Shown: positions 37,658-45,723 of the stretch, piece by piece
Position numbering within the stretch: the first letter of the stretch is position 1
Layout of the letters: the number at the start of each line of letters is the position of its first letter
DNA from: Saprospiraceae bacterium
GTDB taxonomy: Bacteria > Bacteroidota > Bacteroidia > Chitinophagales > Saprospiraceae
NCBI GenBank assembly: GCA_021738725.1
Contig: JAIPBE010000003.1
Coordinates: 118,033 to 182,032, forward strand
DNA length: 64,000 bases
Direction: 5' to 3'
Translations under genes and position numbers: made by a program
The notes under the pieces: generated by a model
Told to the model about the DNA's origin: nothing
The model's input: only the letters and a program-made list of their open reading frames with translations
The model's database searches: none

Positions 37658-38602
37658 ATGAAAACAATATCAATTTATTCCTTCTTTCTCATTGTATTAA
37701 TGGCTGGTTGTGTCAGTCATCGACCATCGATGGTCCGGACGATGTCTGACATCACATATCCCTATCCGGTCAAATCCATCGCACTGAACAACGATATACA
37801 GGTTGCCTATATGGATGAAGGGAAAGGCGAGCAAACCCTCCTTTTTATCCATGGCCTGGGGAGTTATGCGCCTGCCTGGAAAAAGAATATGGACGGGCTA
37901 AAAAATGAATTTCGTTGTATCGCTCTTGATCTGCCTGGATATGGCCATTCCTCCAAAGGTGACTATACCGGAGACATGTTGTTTTATGCCGACATCCTGT
38001 CTGAGTTCATTCAGAAAATGGCATTGACACATGTTACGCTGGTTGGGCATTCGATGGGTGGACAGATCGCAATCACCACTTCCCTGAGTTATCCCGATCA
38101 GATCGAGGGGTTAGTCCTGGTGGCCCCTGCGGGTTTTGAGACCTTTACCAATGGTCAGCGTCAATGGTTTAGAGAAGTGCTCACCCCGGATGCAGTCCGG
38201 CTGACCACGGTTAATCAGATCCGTGAGAATTTCGCTACGAATTTTTATCACTTTCCAGAGGATGCCGAGTTTATGATCCAGGATCGCATTGCCATACGAA
38301 CAGCTGATGATTTTCCCTGGTATTGTGATATTATTCCAAAAAATGTCAGGGGCATGGTAGATAACCCGGTATTTCAATTTTTACCTGAAATACAAATTCC
38401 GGTTTTGAGCCTGTTTGGGGAATATGACAACCTCATTCCCAATCGCTTTTTAAATGGTGGCAGGACAGAAGATATCGCTCAAAAGGGTTCCAGTCAAATT
38501 CCGCGATCAGTGTTGATCATGATTGAAAAAGCGGGACATTTTGTACAGTTTGAAAAAAGTGATGAAGTCAATGCCGCTATTCGTGGGTTTCTAAAAGCAT
38601 AG
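37658..38602 (+). CDS. Lipoprotein alpha/beta hydrolase
   Basis: A 314-residue hydrolase exported as a lipoprotein (lipobox VLMAGC, Cys about 18). Catalytic motifs: HGLGSYAPAW, GHSMGGQIA (nucleophile Ser), FGEYDNLIPN and EKAGHFVQFEKS (His). A close paralogue without a signal lies at 32867. Together they suggest one hydrolysis step in the envelope and one in the cytoplasm, such as on esters or oligomers of hydroxyacids (inference). Operon with the barrel gene upstream. Confidence 0.87.
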   Translation: MKTISIYSFFLIVLMAGCVSHRPSMVRTMSDITYPYPVKSIALNNDIQVAYMDEGKGEQTLLFIHGLGSYAPAWKKNMDGLKNEFRCIALDLPGYGHSSKGDYTGDMLFYADILSEFIQKMALTHVTLVGHSMGGQIAITTSLSYPDQIEGLVLVAPAGFETFTNGQRQWFREVLTPDAVRLTTVNQIRENFATNFYHFPEDAEFMIQDRIAIRTADDFPWYCDIIPKNVRGMVDNPVFQFLPEIQIPVLSLFGEYDNLIPNRFLNGGRTEDIAQKGSSQIPRSVLIMIEKAGHFVQFEKSDEVNAAIRGFLKA

Positions 38603-38665
38603 ATCGAAATGGTGGCTCCCTTCTTCGGGAACCGTTCTATTAAATGCATTTGCAGAGTATAAAAA

Positions 38666-38687
38666 AGCGCCTCCCGAGGGAGGCGCT
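38666..38687 (-). terminator. Intrinsic terminator of the phasin-phaE-phaC operon
   Basis: A perfect 10-bp stem, AGCGCCTCCC (38666-38675) with GGGAGGCGCT (38678-38687). On the minus strand it is followed by six T, so it ends the phaC transcript. The plus strand lacks a T-run. Confidence 0.85.
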
Positions 38688-38731
38688 AACTATTCAACCA
38701 AACCAAATGCGTATAAAAAAATTCTTGCTTT

Positions 38732-39778
38732 CTATTGATCGCGATCCACCAACCATTTCGCCACGGCCGGGGTCAACATTTTCTGTGAACGGCTACCGAC
38801 GAATACGCCGATATGACCACCCGGAAATTCCAGCAGCTCCTTATCTTTTGATCCGATCAGGTCATTGATCGGACGGGTGCTATCTGGGGGGACAATGTGA
38901 TCGTCCTTGGCGTAAATGGTCAACACAGGCATGGTGATCTTTTTCAGATCAACCTCCTGGTCTCCCAGCTCAAACGTGCCCTCTGCCAGCTTATTCTGCT
39001 GATACAGGTCTTTGATGAATTTGCGGTAGGTTTCTCCAGCCTGGGCGGGAGAGTCAGATACCCATTTCTCCATACGCAGGAAATTCATCAGACTGGCCTT
39101 ATTCTTGGCCACATCGTTGAATCCATAATACTTGCGCATTTTATTCATTGGCTTGAGCAAATCAAAGCCAAAATTCAGGAAATCACCGGGGATCAATCCA
39201 CCGAAAGATTCGACCATGGTGTCCACATCCATCTCGCGAGACCACTTGAAGAGCAGCCCGTCATTGTCGGCGAACTCGACCGGGGTGACCAGGGTAATGA
39301 GATTTTTAATCTTATCCGGGTTCAAGGCACTGTAGATCAGGCTGAATGTGCCTCCCTGGCAAACGCCGAGAAGATTCACCTGGTCGATCCCATGGGCCTG
39401 ACGTACATAATCAACACAGTGATTCAGATCACCCAGGATATAGTCTTCCATGGATTTATACCGATCCGTGCGTGTCGGATAACCCCAGTCGATCACATAC
39501 ACATCGATCCCTTCTGAGATCAGTTTGCGGATAAAACTGCGATCGGGCTGGAGGTCCATCATTGCCCAGCGGTTCACCAGCGCATAACTGATGATGACCG
39601 GGGTTTTTGCTTTTGGCTTTTCCTCACGGATAAAATGATACAACTTGACCTTACCGTCTTCCCACACGACTTCGCGTGGGGCTGTGGCTACATCAACCTC
39701 ATTGATATCCCCGATATTCTTGATCGCGTCCGCCGCGGTATTCACTTTTTCGACAATGTTGTCAGTCCAATTTGCCAT
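38732..39778 (-). CDS. phaC: Class III poly(3-hydroxyalkanoate) synthase, PhaC subunit
   Basis: Polymerises (R)-3-hydroxyacyl-CoA into PHA granules, as a complex with PhaE. The 348 residues match the short class III form. The lipase-like box is GVCQGG with nucleophile Cys140. The catalytic Asp lies in YAKDDHIVPP (about 292-293) and the His in FPGGHIGVF (about 322). ISYALVNRWAMMDLQPDRSF and DVYVIDWGYPTRTDRY are also typical. phaE lies directly upstream on the same strand (96-nt gap containing a stem-loop). Confidence 0.95.
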   Translation of the reverse strand: MANWTDNIVEKVNTAADAIKNIGDINEVDVATAPREVVWEDGKVKLYHFIREEKPKAKTPVIISYALVNRWAMMDLQPDRSFIRKLISEGIDVYVIDWGYPTRTDRYKSMEDYILGDLNHCVDYVRQAHGIDQVNLLGVCQGGTFSLIYSALNPDKIKNLITLVTPVEFADNDGLLFKWSREMDVDTMVESFGGLIPGDFLNFGFDLLKPMNKMRKYYGFNDVAKNKASLMNFLRMEKWVSDSPAQAGETYRKFIKDLYQQNKLAEGTFELGDQEVDLKKITMPVLTIYAKDDHIVPPDSTRPINDLIGSKDKELLEFPGGHIGVFVGSRSQKMLTPAVAKWLVDRDQ

Positions 39779-39807
39779 TGATTCAGGTCTTTCAGAACAA
39801 AAAATGA

Positions 39808-39868
39808 GGTTGCGTAGCCCTCCAAGGGATCAGGTCAATGACCTGTAGCAGAAGGCTACGCCAACCTT
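39808..39868 (-). promoter_or_regulatory. Intercistronic stem-loop between phaE and phaC
   Basis: GGTTGCGTAGCC and GGCTACGCCAACC form an imperfect inverted repeat, with AGGTCAATGACCT as a second small hairpin inside. No T-run follows. It may stabilise or separate the phaE and phaC parts of one mRNA; this is inferred from position. Confidence 0.5.
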
Positions 39869-39874
39869 AAATCC

Positions 39875-41398
39875 TTATACCAGCGTTTTTGCTTTCAGCA
39901 ATTTCTTTGCCTGGACGGCCCACTTCTCCCGTTTTGCACGGCCTTTGAAAGCGGGAATCAATTCATCGATCATGGTATAGACTGCGTCGTCCATTTTCGC
40001 AACCTGCTTGTAGGTGGCAATACCCATCTCTTTCAATAATTCTTCCAGCTTTGCACCGATTCCTTTGATCTCTTTCAGATCATCTGCAACACCTTTTGGT
40101 GCAGTTCCGATCCGACTGATCACAGCTTCTGGTGAGGCGATGATAGCAGCTACTTTAGGCTCCACTTTCGATGACACCTTTGTGGCAGTACCGTTCATGG
40201 ATGTTGGAACATTGGCCATCCTTGTCTCCAGGTCGCGCACTCTACGTCTCAACTGTGCGGCCTCCTTTGCCAGATCATCCGCTTCGCGCTTGGTCATGAA
40301 TGGCCAATCTTTGAAGATATTCTCCAACATCTCGTCGTAGATCATCTTGGATTTAGCACCACTTGCCAGGACCTCGTTTTGAGTGGTCGTATAGGCATCT
40401 GTCTGCATCGTCTCCAGGATAGCATTCTCCAGACGATCCATATAGGTCTTGAAGAATGTATCGAACGTGGGCATTTCCTCCTCCTTACCAAAGGTGTCCC
40501 GCGCTTCCTGCATCATGGCAGGCAATACGGTTGCTCCGGCATCCAACACCATCTTTTGTAATTTCGCAGAATGATGGAGATATGCGAGGTAAGAGAATTG
40601 CATCTCCTTCAGAGAGCGTAGAACCTCCGTCTGGTTATCATCCCCACTCAAGTGGAAATAAGGCTCCAGATTTTGCTTCATCACCTCCTGCACGCCGTTG
40701 AGGAAAGGGAAGAATTGATCGCTTTGCTGATTCGACCAGTTGTTGAAAGCCTCATTCATTTCCAGGACCTGCTCTTCAGCAGCCGGGAACATTTTCATGG
40801 CGGCGTTGCGCAACTGTTCAAAAAAACGATTCGCCTGACGAGTCACTTCATCCAGATCCTTCATGGGCTTGAATCCCATCACCTTGCCGATCGCATCTCC
40901 ATACTGGACGGGGTTGATCATCTGCCAGATCATTTTCGGTTCGACCAGACCATTCTTGATCATGCCCTGGATGTTTTCCCACTGTGAGGTAAACATCTTG
41001 TACATGTCCATATAGGTCTGAAAGTGGGGACGGAGTTGTTCCGGGAGCTTGTTTTTGAATGCATCGGCATACCAGGTCTCAGTTTGCTGGGCAAACTGTT
41101 TCCACATATCTGATGACCCCGCACCCATGGTGGAGGGGTTCGACATGGAAGACTTGGCCATATCCGTCCATTGCTTCATGAAGTTTCCCTGCATGTCCTG
41201 CCATTGCTTGGCCAGGTCTGGCTGATTGCCCAGTATGCCGGTGGTTTTCTCCATGGCTTCCTTCCAGAATTTCTCCTGTTGGCTCCACCATTCCTTCACA
41301 GGGTCGGTGGCTGGCTGGCTCTGGCCGGAGAATGCTTTTGCAGAATCCTGCCAGGCCTTCCAGAAATCACCTGTCTTGTTGAGGTCCATCCAATTCAT
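39875..41398 (-). CDS. phaE: Class III PHA synthase subunit PhaE fused to a C-terminal helix-hairpin-helix domain
   Basis: Partner subunit that activates PhaC. The 507 residues begin MNWMDLNKTGDFWKAWQDSAKAF and contain Trp- and Gln-rich helices typical of PhaE (WWSQQEKFWKEAMEK, FMKQWTDMAKSSM, ATVLPAMMQEARDTFG). A short coil (AAQLRRRVRDLETRM) and an Ala/Val linker follow. Residues about 437-507 (DDLKEIKGIGAKLEELLKEM, WAVQAKKLLKA) match the helix-hairpin-helix tail known from some Bacteroidota L21 and NuoE proteins. Classic PhaE proteins (about 350 residues) lack it. ATG at 41398; 55 nt after the phasin gene. Confidence 0.85.
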   Translation of the reverse strand: MNWMDLNKTGDFWKAWQDSAKAFSGQSQPATDPVKEWWSQQEKFWKEAMEKTTGILGNQPDLAKQWQDMQGNFMKQWTDMAKSSMSNPSTMGAGSSDMWKQFAQQTETWYADAFKNKLPEQLRPHFQTYMDMYKMFTSQWENIQGMIKNGLVEPKMIWQMINPVQYGDAIGKVMGFKPMKDLDEVTRQANRFFEQLRNAAMKMFPAAEEQVLEMNEAFNNWSNQQSDQFFPFLNGVQEVMKQNLEPYFHLSGDDNQTEVLRSLKEMQFSYLAYLHHSAKLQKMVLDAGATVLPAMMQEARDTFGKEEEMPTFDTFFKTYMDRLENAILETMQTDAYTTTQNEVLASGAKSKMIYDEMLENIFKDWPFMTKREADDLAKEAAQLRRRVRDLETRMANVPTSMNGTATKVSSKVEPKVAAIIASPEAVISRIGTAPKGVADDLKEIKGIGAKLEELLKEMGIATYKQVAKMDDAVYTMIDELIPAFKGRAKREKWAVQAKKLLKAKTLV

Positions 41399-41453
41399 GA
41401 TCGGGGGTTTTATTATTCCGTACAATAAGATCTGTCTGTCCGAGTGGGTCAGA

Positions 41454-41912
41454 CTAGTTCCACATGCTGCGGAATGCTTCCATATTCTTCTTGGTGGTGT
41501 CCACCATGGCATTCATATTCTCATTGTAGATGTCGAACATCTTGGCAAACGGGTTGTCAGCCTTTGGCTCATTGGCAGCAGAGATGGCCTCCCGATAGAA
41601 TTCCATCGTCTTATTGGCATAGTTCATCTGTATCTCCATGGCCTTGGTCCACTGCTCGGTAACACCTTCGACGCCTTTCTCCATCATCTCTGGCTTGGTA
41701 GCCGCTTCCATCAACTGCTTCTGCTCCTTCATAAAGGCATCGAACAGCTCTTTTCCCTTCTTGCTCCAGTTATCTTCAACTTTGAAGATCTCCATAGCCT
41801 TGTGGGTGTTGTTGGTGATGGTGTCTACCAGTTTCGTCTGATTCTCGATCAGGATTTCCATTGGAAAAATAGGGGCTTTCATGGTTGCTGATTTTTTTGT
41901 TGTGGTCTTCAT
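41454..41912 (-). CDS. Phasin-like PHA granule protein
   Basis: A 152-residue, mostly helical protein rich in Lys, Glu and Met, with no signal peptide or membrane segment. Features such as FPMEILIENQTKLVDTITNN, WSKKGKELFDAFMKEQKQLM and QMNYANKTMEFYREAI give long amphipathic helices, as in phasins that coat PHA granules. It is the first gene of the phasin-phaE-phaC operon, with a clear promoter at 41930-41960. The phasin call rests on composition and context more than on a family signature. Confidence 0.75.
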   Translation of the reverse strand: MKTTTKKSATMKAPIFPMEILIENQTKLVDTITNNTHKAMEIFKVEDNWSKKGKELFDAFMKEQKQLMEAATKPEMMEKGVEGVTEQWTKAMEIQMNYANKTMEFYREAISAANEPKADNPFAKMFDIYNENMNAMVDTTKKNMEAFRSMWN

Positions 41913-41929
41913 GGTTCTTTTTCTTTGTA

Positions 41930-41960
41930 CAAAGGTAGAGGCATATGAGCCGGTTGTAAA
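41930..41960 (-). promoter_or_regulatory. Bacteroidota-type promoter of the phasin-phaE-phaC operon
   Basis: Minus strand TTTA (complement of 41957-41960; consensus TTTG), exactly 19 nt, then TACCTTTG (complement of 41930-41937). The leader would be about 10-15 nt. Confidence 0.7.
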
Positions 41961-42346
41961 GCAGAACGGAAACTAAAACACTGCGACAAATGATCTAGTA
42001 TACATACAATAAGTATTTATAGCTTGATAATGAATAAGTTATGTAATATTAGATCATTGTGACTTAAAGTTTTAAATCCTTGAAAACAACTTTATTCTAA
42101 AATTTACAGCCTTTATTTGATTCTCATTATCCTTATAAAAAGCCTTTTGATTCATTCAAGGGCTTTAAAAAGTCGAATTATAAACATTGTCACATATCAT
42201 TGATGCTGTGATAATATACTGTATATTAATTTATTATACAAATAATATGTACAATTACTCAATTTGTCATATGTATACATCTCTTTGAATCCACACCTTT
42301 CCGTAGTTATGCCGGTTAGATTTGTTGCCATACAAACACAACGGAT
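41961..42346. other. AT-rich intergenic region between divergent PHA genes
   Basis: Almost 400 bp of AT-rich DNA. It holds a terminator-like hairpin at 42137-42168 (AAAGCC with GGCTTT around TTGA/TCAA) with A- and T-tracts on both sides. It also holds a -7 box TAGATTTG at 42317-42324, 22 nt before the ATG of the reductase gene, with no good -33 partner. No open frame. Confidence 0.55.
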
Positions 42347-43090
42347 ATGAAACGTTTGGAGAATAACGTCGCCATTGTCACAGGAGGTGCCATGGGAATT
42401 GGGAAAGCAACTGCCATCCGTTTTGCGGAAGAAGGCGCTGCTGTGGCCATTTGGGATGTCAATAAAGAAAAGGCAGAAGCTGTTGTCAATCAGATTGTTG
42501 CAGCCGGAGGAAAAGCACAGTTTTATCTTGTCAATACAATGGATGCCGAACAGGTCACAGCCGCTGCTGCAGCCGTTCAGGCTGATTTTGGCCGGATCGA
42601 CATTCTGCTCAACAACGCTGGCATCACGCGCGATGCCAGCCTGAAAAAAATGACGAAAGAACAATGGGACCTGGTTATTGGGGTCAACCTCACTGGTGTC
42701 TTTCAATGTACCCAGGCCGTTGTACCCTATATGGAGGCCAACCAATATGGGCGGATCATCAACGCATCCTCTGTCGTTGGTTTGACCGGCAACTTCGGAC
42801 AGACCAACTATGCCGCCACCAAAGCGGGGGTCATTGGCATGTCAAAAGTCTGGGCGCGTGAGTTTGGGCGCAAAGGAATTACCTCCAATGCGGTCGCTCC
42901 CGGTTTCATCCACACCGAAATGATGGATACCATCCCAGAGCAGGTCCTGGAAAACCTGACCAGCAGAACCCCCCTTCAGCGTTTGGGTACTGTAGAGGAG
43001 TTGGCCAATGCCTATCTATTCCTGGCATCTTCAGAATCCAGTTTTATTAATGGTGCAGTACTGAGTGTGGATGGCGGATTGTCTCTTTGA
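42347..43090 (+). CDS. SDR-family 3-oxoacyl-(CoA/ACP) reductase, second PhaB/FabG-like gene
   Basis: NAD(P)H-dependent reductase of 247 residues. Motifs: TGGAMGIGKATA (cofactor loop), NNAGITRDASL, INASSVVGLTGNFGQ (catalytic Ser), YAATKAG (YxxxK), APGFIHTEMMD. Overall closer to FabG than the gene at 30129, but it sits next to the PHA synthase operon, which favours a role in hydroxyacyl-CoA supply. It could equally work in fatty acid synthesis. ATG at 42347. Confidence 0.85.
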   Translation: MKRLENNVAIVTGGAMGIGKATAIRFAEEGAAVAIWDVNKEKAEAVVNQIVAAGGKAQFYLVNTMDAEQVTAAAAAVQADFGRIDILLNNAGITRDASLKKMTKEQWDLVIGVNLTGVFQCTQAVVPYMEANQYGRIINASSVVGLTGNFGQTNYAATKAGVIGMSKVWAREFGRKGITSNAVAPGFIHTEMMDTIPEQVLENLTSRTPLQRLGTVEELANAYLFLASSESSFINGAVLSVDGGLSL

Positions 43091-43132
43091 TCGACATTCC
43101 CCTCTCCACGGGATATTCTGTAAATTCAGCAG

Positions 43133-44551
43133 GTGAAACAGAAACTGCGGAAATTTCAGGAATTCTCTGAAGGCCTCCTTCCTCATGAAACAGGATGGCT
43201 GGTTAGCATTCATCAATTCACCGACCCGGAGAAGATCTCCATTCTGGAACGGCTCGACCACAACAGCCGGTTGATCCACGAGCCGATCCCGTATGATGAG
43301 AAGATCGACAAGCGGAAATATTCCTATATCATCTCCTGGGTCGGTGAACGACTGTCCACGATTGATGTTGACCATCAATTTCGTTTACTAGTACATCTGG
43401 AAGAGCAGATCGCCACAGACGGTATTCAGCCGGAGGAAGAACGCCAGTTGTCTCGCATCCTGAAGGATACAGACCACCGGAGCTACAACTTCTCCAAGAT
43501 ATACGAACTGGCCCGGCAATACCGGCATTTTCTGCTCATCCGCATGCGTTATCGACAGCACATTGAAGTCGATGAATTCCTGCGTACACATCGGGCGCAA
43601 TACGACCATTCCCGAGATATCGGCGACAAGATCCACTATGCTACCCAGGACATTGTCAAGCAATATGCCGGCAGTCCAGCAGAATCCATCCAGTGGGAGC
43701 GATGGCTGACCGATATTTTTACAGACGATCAGATAGATGGAGCCAATCGGTACATGGCCATGGTACGGCTCACCTTCCTCTACTTCAATTACAAACAGTT
43801 CGAACCCCTTCGCGAAAAGTTTGATCTGTATGATCGCCTGCTCACCCAGGGGATCTATTACTCCCGCAGACTCCTCATCAATTATTACAGCAACCGACTC
43901 CTGCTGCACAACTTCTGTGGCGAATATGATCAGGCCATCTGGTACGGGTATCTGTCCATTCGAGAGAAAAACACGGATTATATCCACTATGTCAATACCC
44001 TGAGCGGGGTATTGCTCCGTCAACAAAAGCACGAGCAGGCACTGGCGGTCATGCGCAAAGCCTACCCGGAGCTCAAATCCTCTATTTCATTCCACAACAG
44101 GCTGGTCTTTGTTGCTTTCTACCTGCGTGCTTTACATGCCAATGGCTTACTAGCCAATGCAGACAATTATGCCGAATCCTTTTTGCGGGCATACAGTCAG
44201 GAGATCTTCGACCATCGCTGGCATCTATTCTTTACCGTTTTCTTCGATATTCTCCTACACCGGGATAAGACAGCCCGCCTGGCCCGTCTGGCTCGAAAAT
44301 ACCGCCTGGTGCAACGAGAACAGGACCATGTTGAACGGGCAGGGACTCATCCCTATCTGTACTGGCAGTATACACTGGCTGCTTTCCTGGAGATGAAGAT
44401 CACCAAGGCCACCCTCGAAAAAATGGTGTCACAATTACCCACTTCGGATGAGATGGCCAGTGGTCCTGGCCTACAAGCTTTTCTCGGCCACCTCAAGCGT
44501 TTGGCACCTGAGGTCGCCCGCGGACATCGGGAGCCACTGGGAGAACGCTGA
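43133..44551 (+). CDS. Helical-repeat (TPR-like) protein of unknown function
   Basis: A 472-residue cytoplasmic protein that I do not recognise. It is almost wholly alpha-helical and rich in Tyr, Arg, Leu and His. It shows TPR-like pairs in the second half (GEYDQAIWYGYLSIREKN, YIHYVNTLSGVLLRQQKHEQALAVMRKAYPEL). No signal or membrane segment. The start is GTG at 43133, 42 nt after the reductase gene. The frame is long and codon use looks like its neighbours, so it is a real gene. Confidence 0.75.
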   Translation: MKQKLRKFQEFSEGLLPHETGWLVSIHQFTDPEKISILERLDHNSRLIHEPIPYDEKIDKRKYSYIISWVGERLSTIDVDHQFRLLVHLEEQIATDGIQPEEERQLSRILKDTDHRSYNFSKIYELARQYRHFLLIRMRYRQHIEVDEFLRTHRAQYDHSRDIGDKIHYATQDIVKQYAGSPAESIQWERWLTDIFTDDQIDGANRYMAMVRLTFLYFNYKQFEPLREKFDLYDRLLTQGIYYSRRLLINYYSNRLLLHNFCGEYDQAIWYGYLSIREKNTDYIHYVNTLSGVLLRQQKHEQALAVMRKAYPELKSSISFHNRLVFVAFYLRALHANGLLANADNYAESFLRAYSQEIFDHRWHLFFTVFFDILLHRDKTARLARLARKYRLVQREQDHVERAGTHPYLYWQYTLAAFLEMKITKATLEKMVSQLPTSDEMASGPGLQAFLGHLKRLAPEVARGHREPLGER

Positions 44552-44578
44552 TCTGCCCTCCATCTTCCCATTTCAGCC

Positions 44579-44586
44579 TACCTTTG
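44579..44586 (+). promoter_or_regulatory. -7 promoter box 6 nt before the tgt start codon
   Basis: TACCTTTG exactly matches TAnnTTTG; ATG follows at 44593. No good -33 element was found at the usual distance. Transcription would begin at or just before the start codon. Confidence 0.5.
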
Positions 44587-44592
44587 CGCTCC

Positions 44593-45720
44593 ATGTTTAC
44601 TTTGCAAGCCACAGATCCGGGCTCTTCCGCCAGAGCGGGACTCATCCAGACCGACCACGGTGAGATCCAGACACCCATTTTCATGCCAGTCGGCACGGTG
44701 GGAACAGTCAAGGCGATCGCCCAGGATCAGCTGAAGAACATCGTCAAGGCACAGATCATTCTGGGGAATACATATCACCTTTATCTACGCCCGGGGCTCA
44801 AGGTCCTGGAAGGTGCCGGAGGATTGCACAAATTCATCGGCTGGGATCGGCCCATGCTGACCGACAGCGGCGGATATCAGGTTTACTCCCTGGCGAAATC
44901 CCGAAAGATCAACGAGAATGGCGTTGTTTTTCAATCGCACATCGATGGATCACGCCACCTCTTTACCCCCGAATCGACAATGGATACACAGCGAGTGATC
45001 GGGGCCGATATCATCATGGCCTTTGATGAATGTCCCCCCTATCCATCTGACTACAGATATGCGAAGGATTCCATGGAGCTGACGCACCGCTGGTGGACAC
45101 GTTGCAAAGAACATGTAGCCAAAACAGAATCCAGATACGGACACAGACAATTCCTCTTTCCCATCATCCAGGGCAGTACGTTCACCGATCTACGTGTGGC
45201 GTCTGCAGAATTTATGGCCGCACAGGATGCCCCGGGGATTGCCATTGGCGGACTCTCGGTTGGTGAACCGGCCGAAGAAATGTACAAAATGACCGAACTG
45301 GTTACGCCCATCCTTCCCACGGATCGCCCCCGTTATCTGATGGGTGTGGGAACGCCGGAGAATATCCTGACCTGTATCGGATTGGGCATCGATATGTTCG
45401 ACTGTGTGATGCCGACCCGGAATGCTCGTCACGGGTTGCTGTTCACCCGAAACGGGATCATCAATATCAAGAACCAGAAGTGGCAGGATGACTTTACGCC
45501 TGTCGATCCGGATGGACCCTGCCAGGCCAGTCGCGAGACCAGCAAAGCGTATCTGCGACACCTGATCCACAGTGGAGAAATCCTGGGTGGTATGCTGGCC
45601 ACCCAACACAATTTGAGCTTTTACCTCTGGCTGGTCGGAGAAGCCCGTCAGCATATTATGGACGGGACATTCTCCTCCTGGAAATCGGCGATCCTGCCCC
45701 AGCTCACCCAACGACTCTAG
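44593..45720 (+). CDS. tgt: tRNA-guanine transglycosylase (queuosine synthesis)
   Basis: Exchanges G34 for preQ1 in tRNAs with GUN anticodons. The 375 residues show ARAGLIQTDHGEIQTPIFMPVGT, NTYHLYLRPG, LTDSGGYQVYS (catalytic Asp), GGLSVGEP and MFDCVMPTRNARHG (nucleophile Asp, RNARHG). The zinc site near 305-312 is degenerate. Where E. coli has CxCxxC the sequence is DPDGPCQAS, leaving one Cys (about 310); the His of ATQHNLSFY remains. ATG 44593 is chosen over the TTG at 44584. The LptF/G gene starts 3 nt after the stop. Confidence 0.95.
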   Translation: MFTLQATDPGSSARAGLIQTDHGEIQTPIFMPVGTVGTVKAIAQDQLKNIVKAQIILGNTYHLYLRPGLKVLEGAGGLHKFIGWDRPMLTDSGGYQVYSLAKSRKINENGVVFQSHIDGSRHLFTPESTMDTQRVIGADIIMAFDECPPYPSDYRYAKDSMELTHRWWTRCKEHVAKTESRYGHRQFLFPIIQGSTFTDLRVASAEFMAAQDAPGIAIGGLSVGEPAEEMYKMTELVTPILPTDRPRYLMGVGTPENILTCIGLGIDMFDCVMPTRNARHGLLFTRNGIINIKNQKWQDDFTPVDPDGPCQASRETSKAYLRHLIHSGEILGGMLATQHNLSFYLWLVGEARQHIMDGTFSSWKSAILPQLTQRL

Positions 45721-45723
45721 GAT

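Noticed and set aside
42190..42212. TCACA...TGTGA pair as a CRP-type site
   Set aside because: The half-sites face the wrong way and the spacing is too long for the CRP consensus TGTGA-N6-TCACA.
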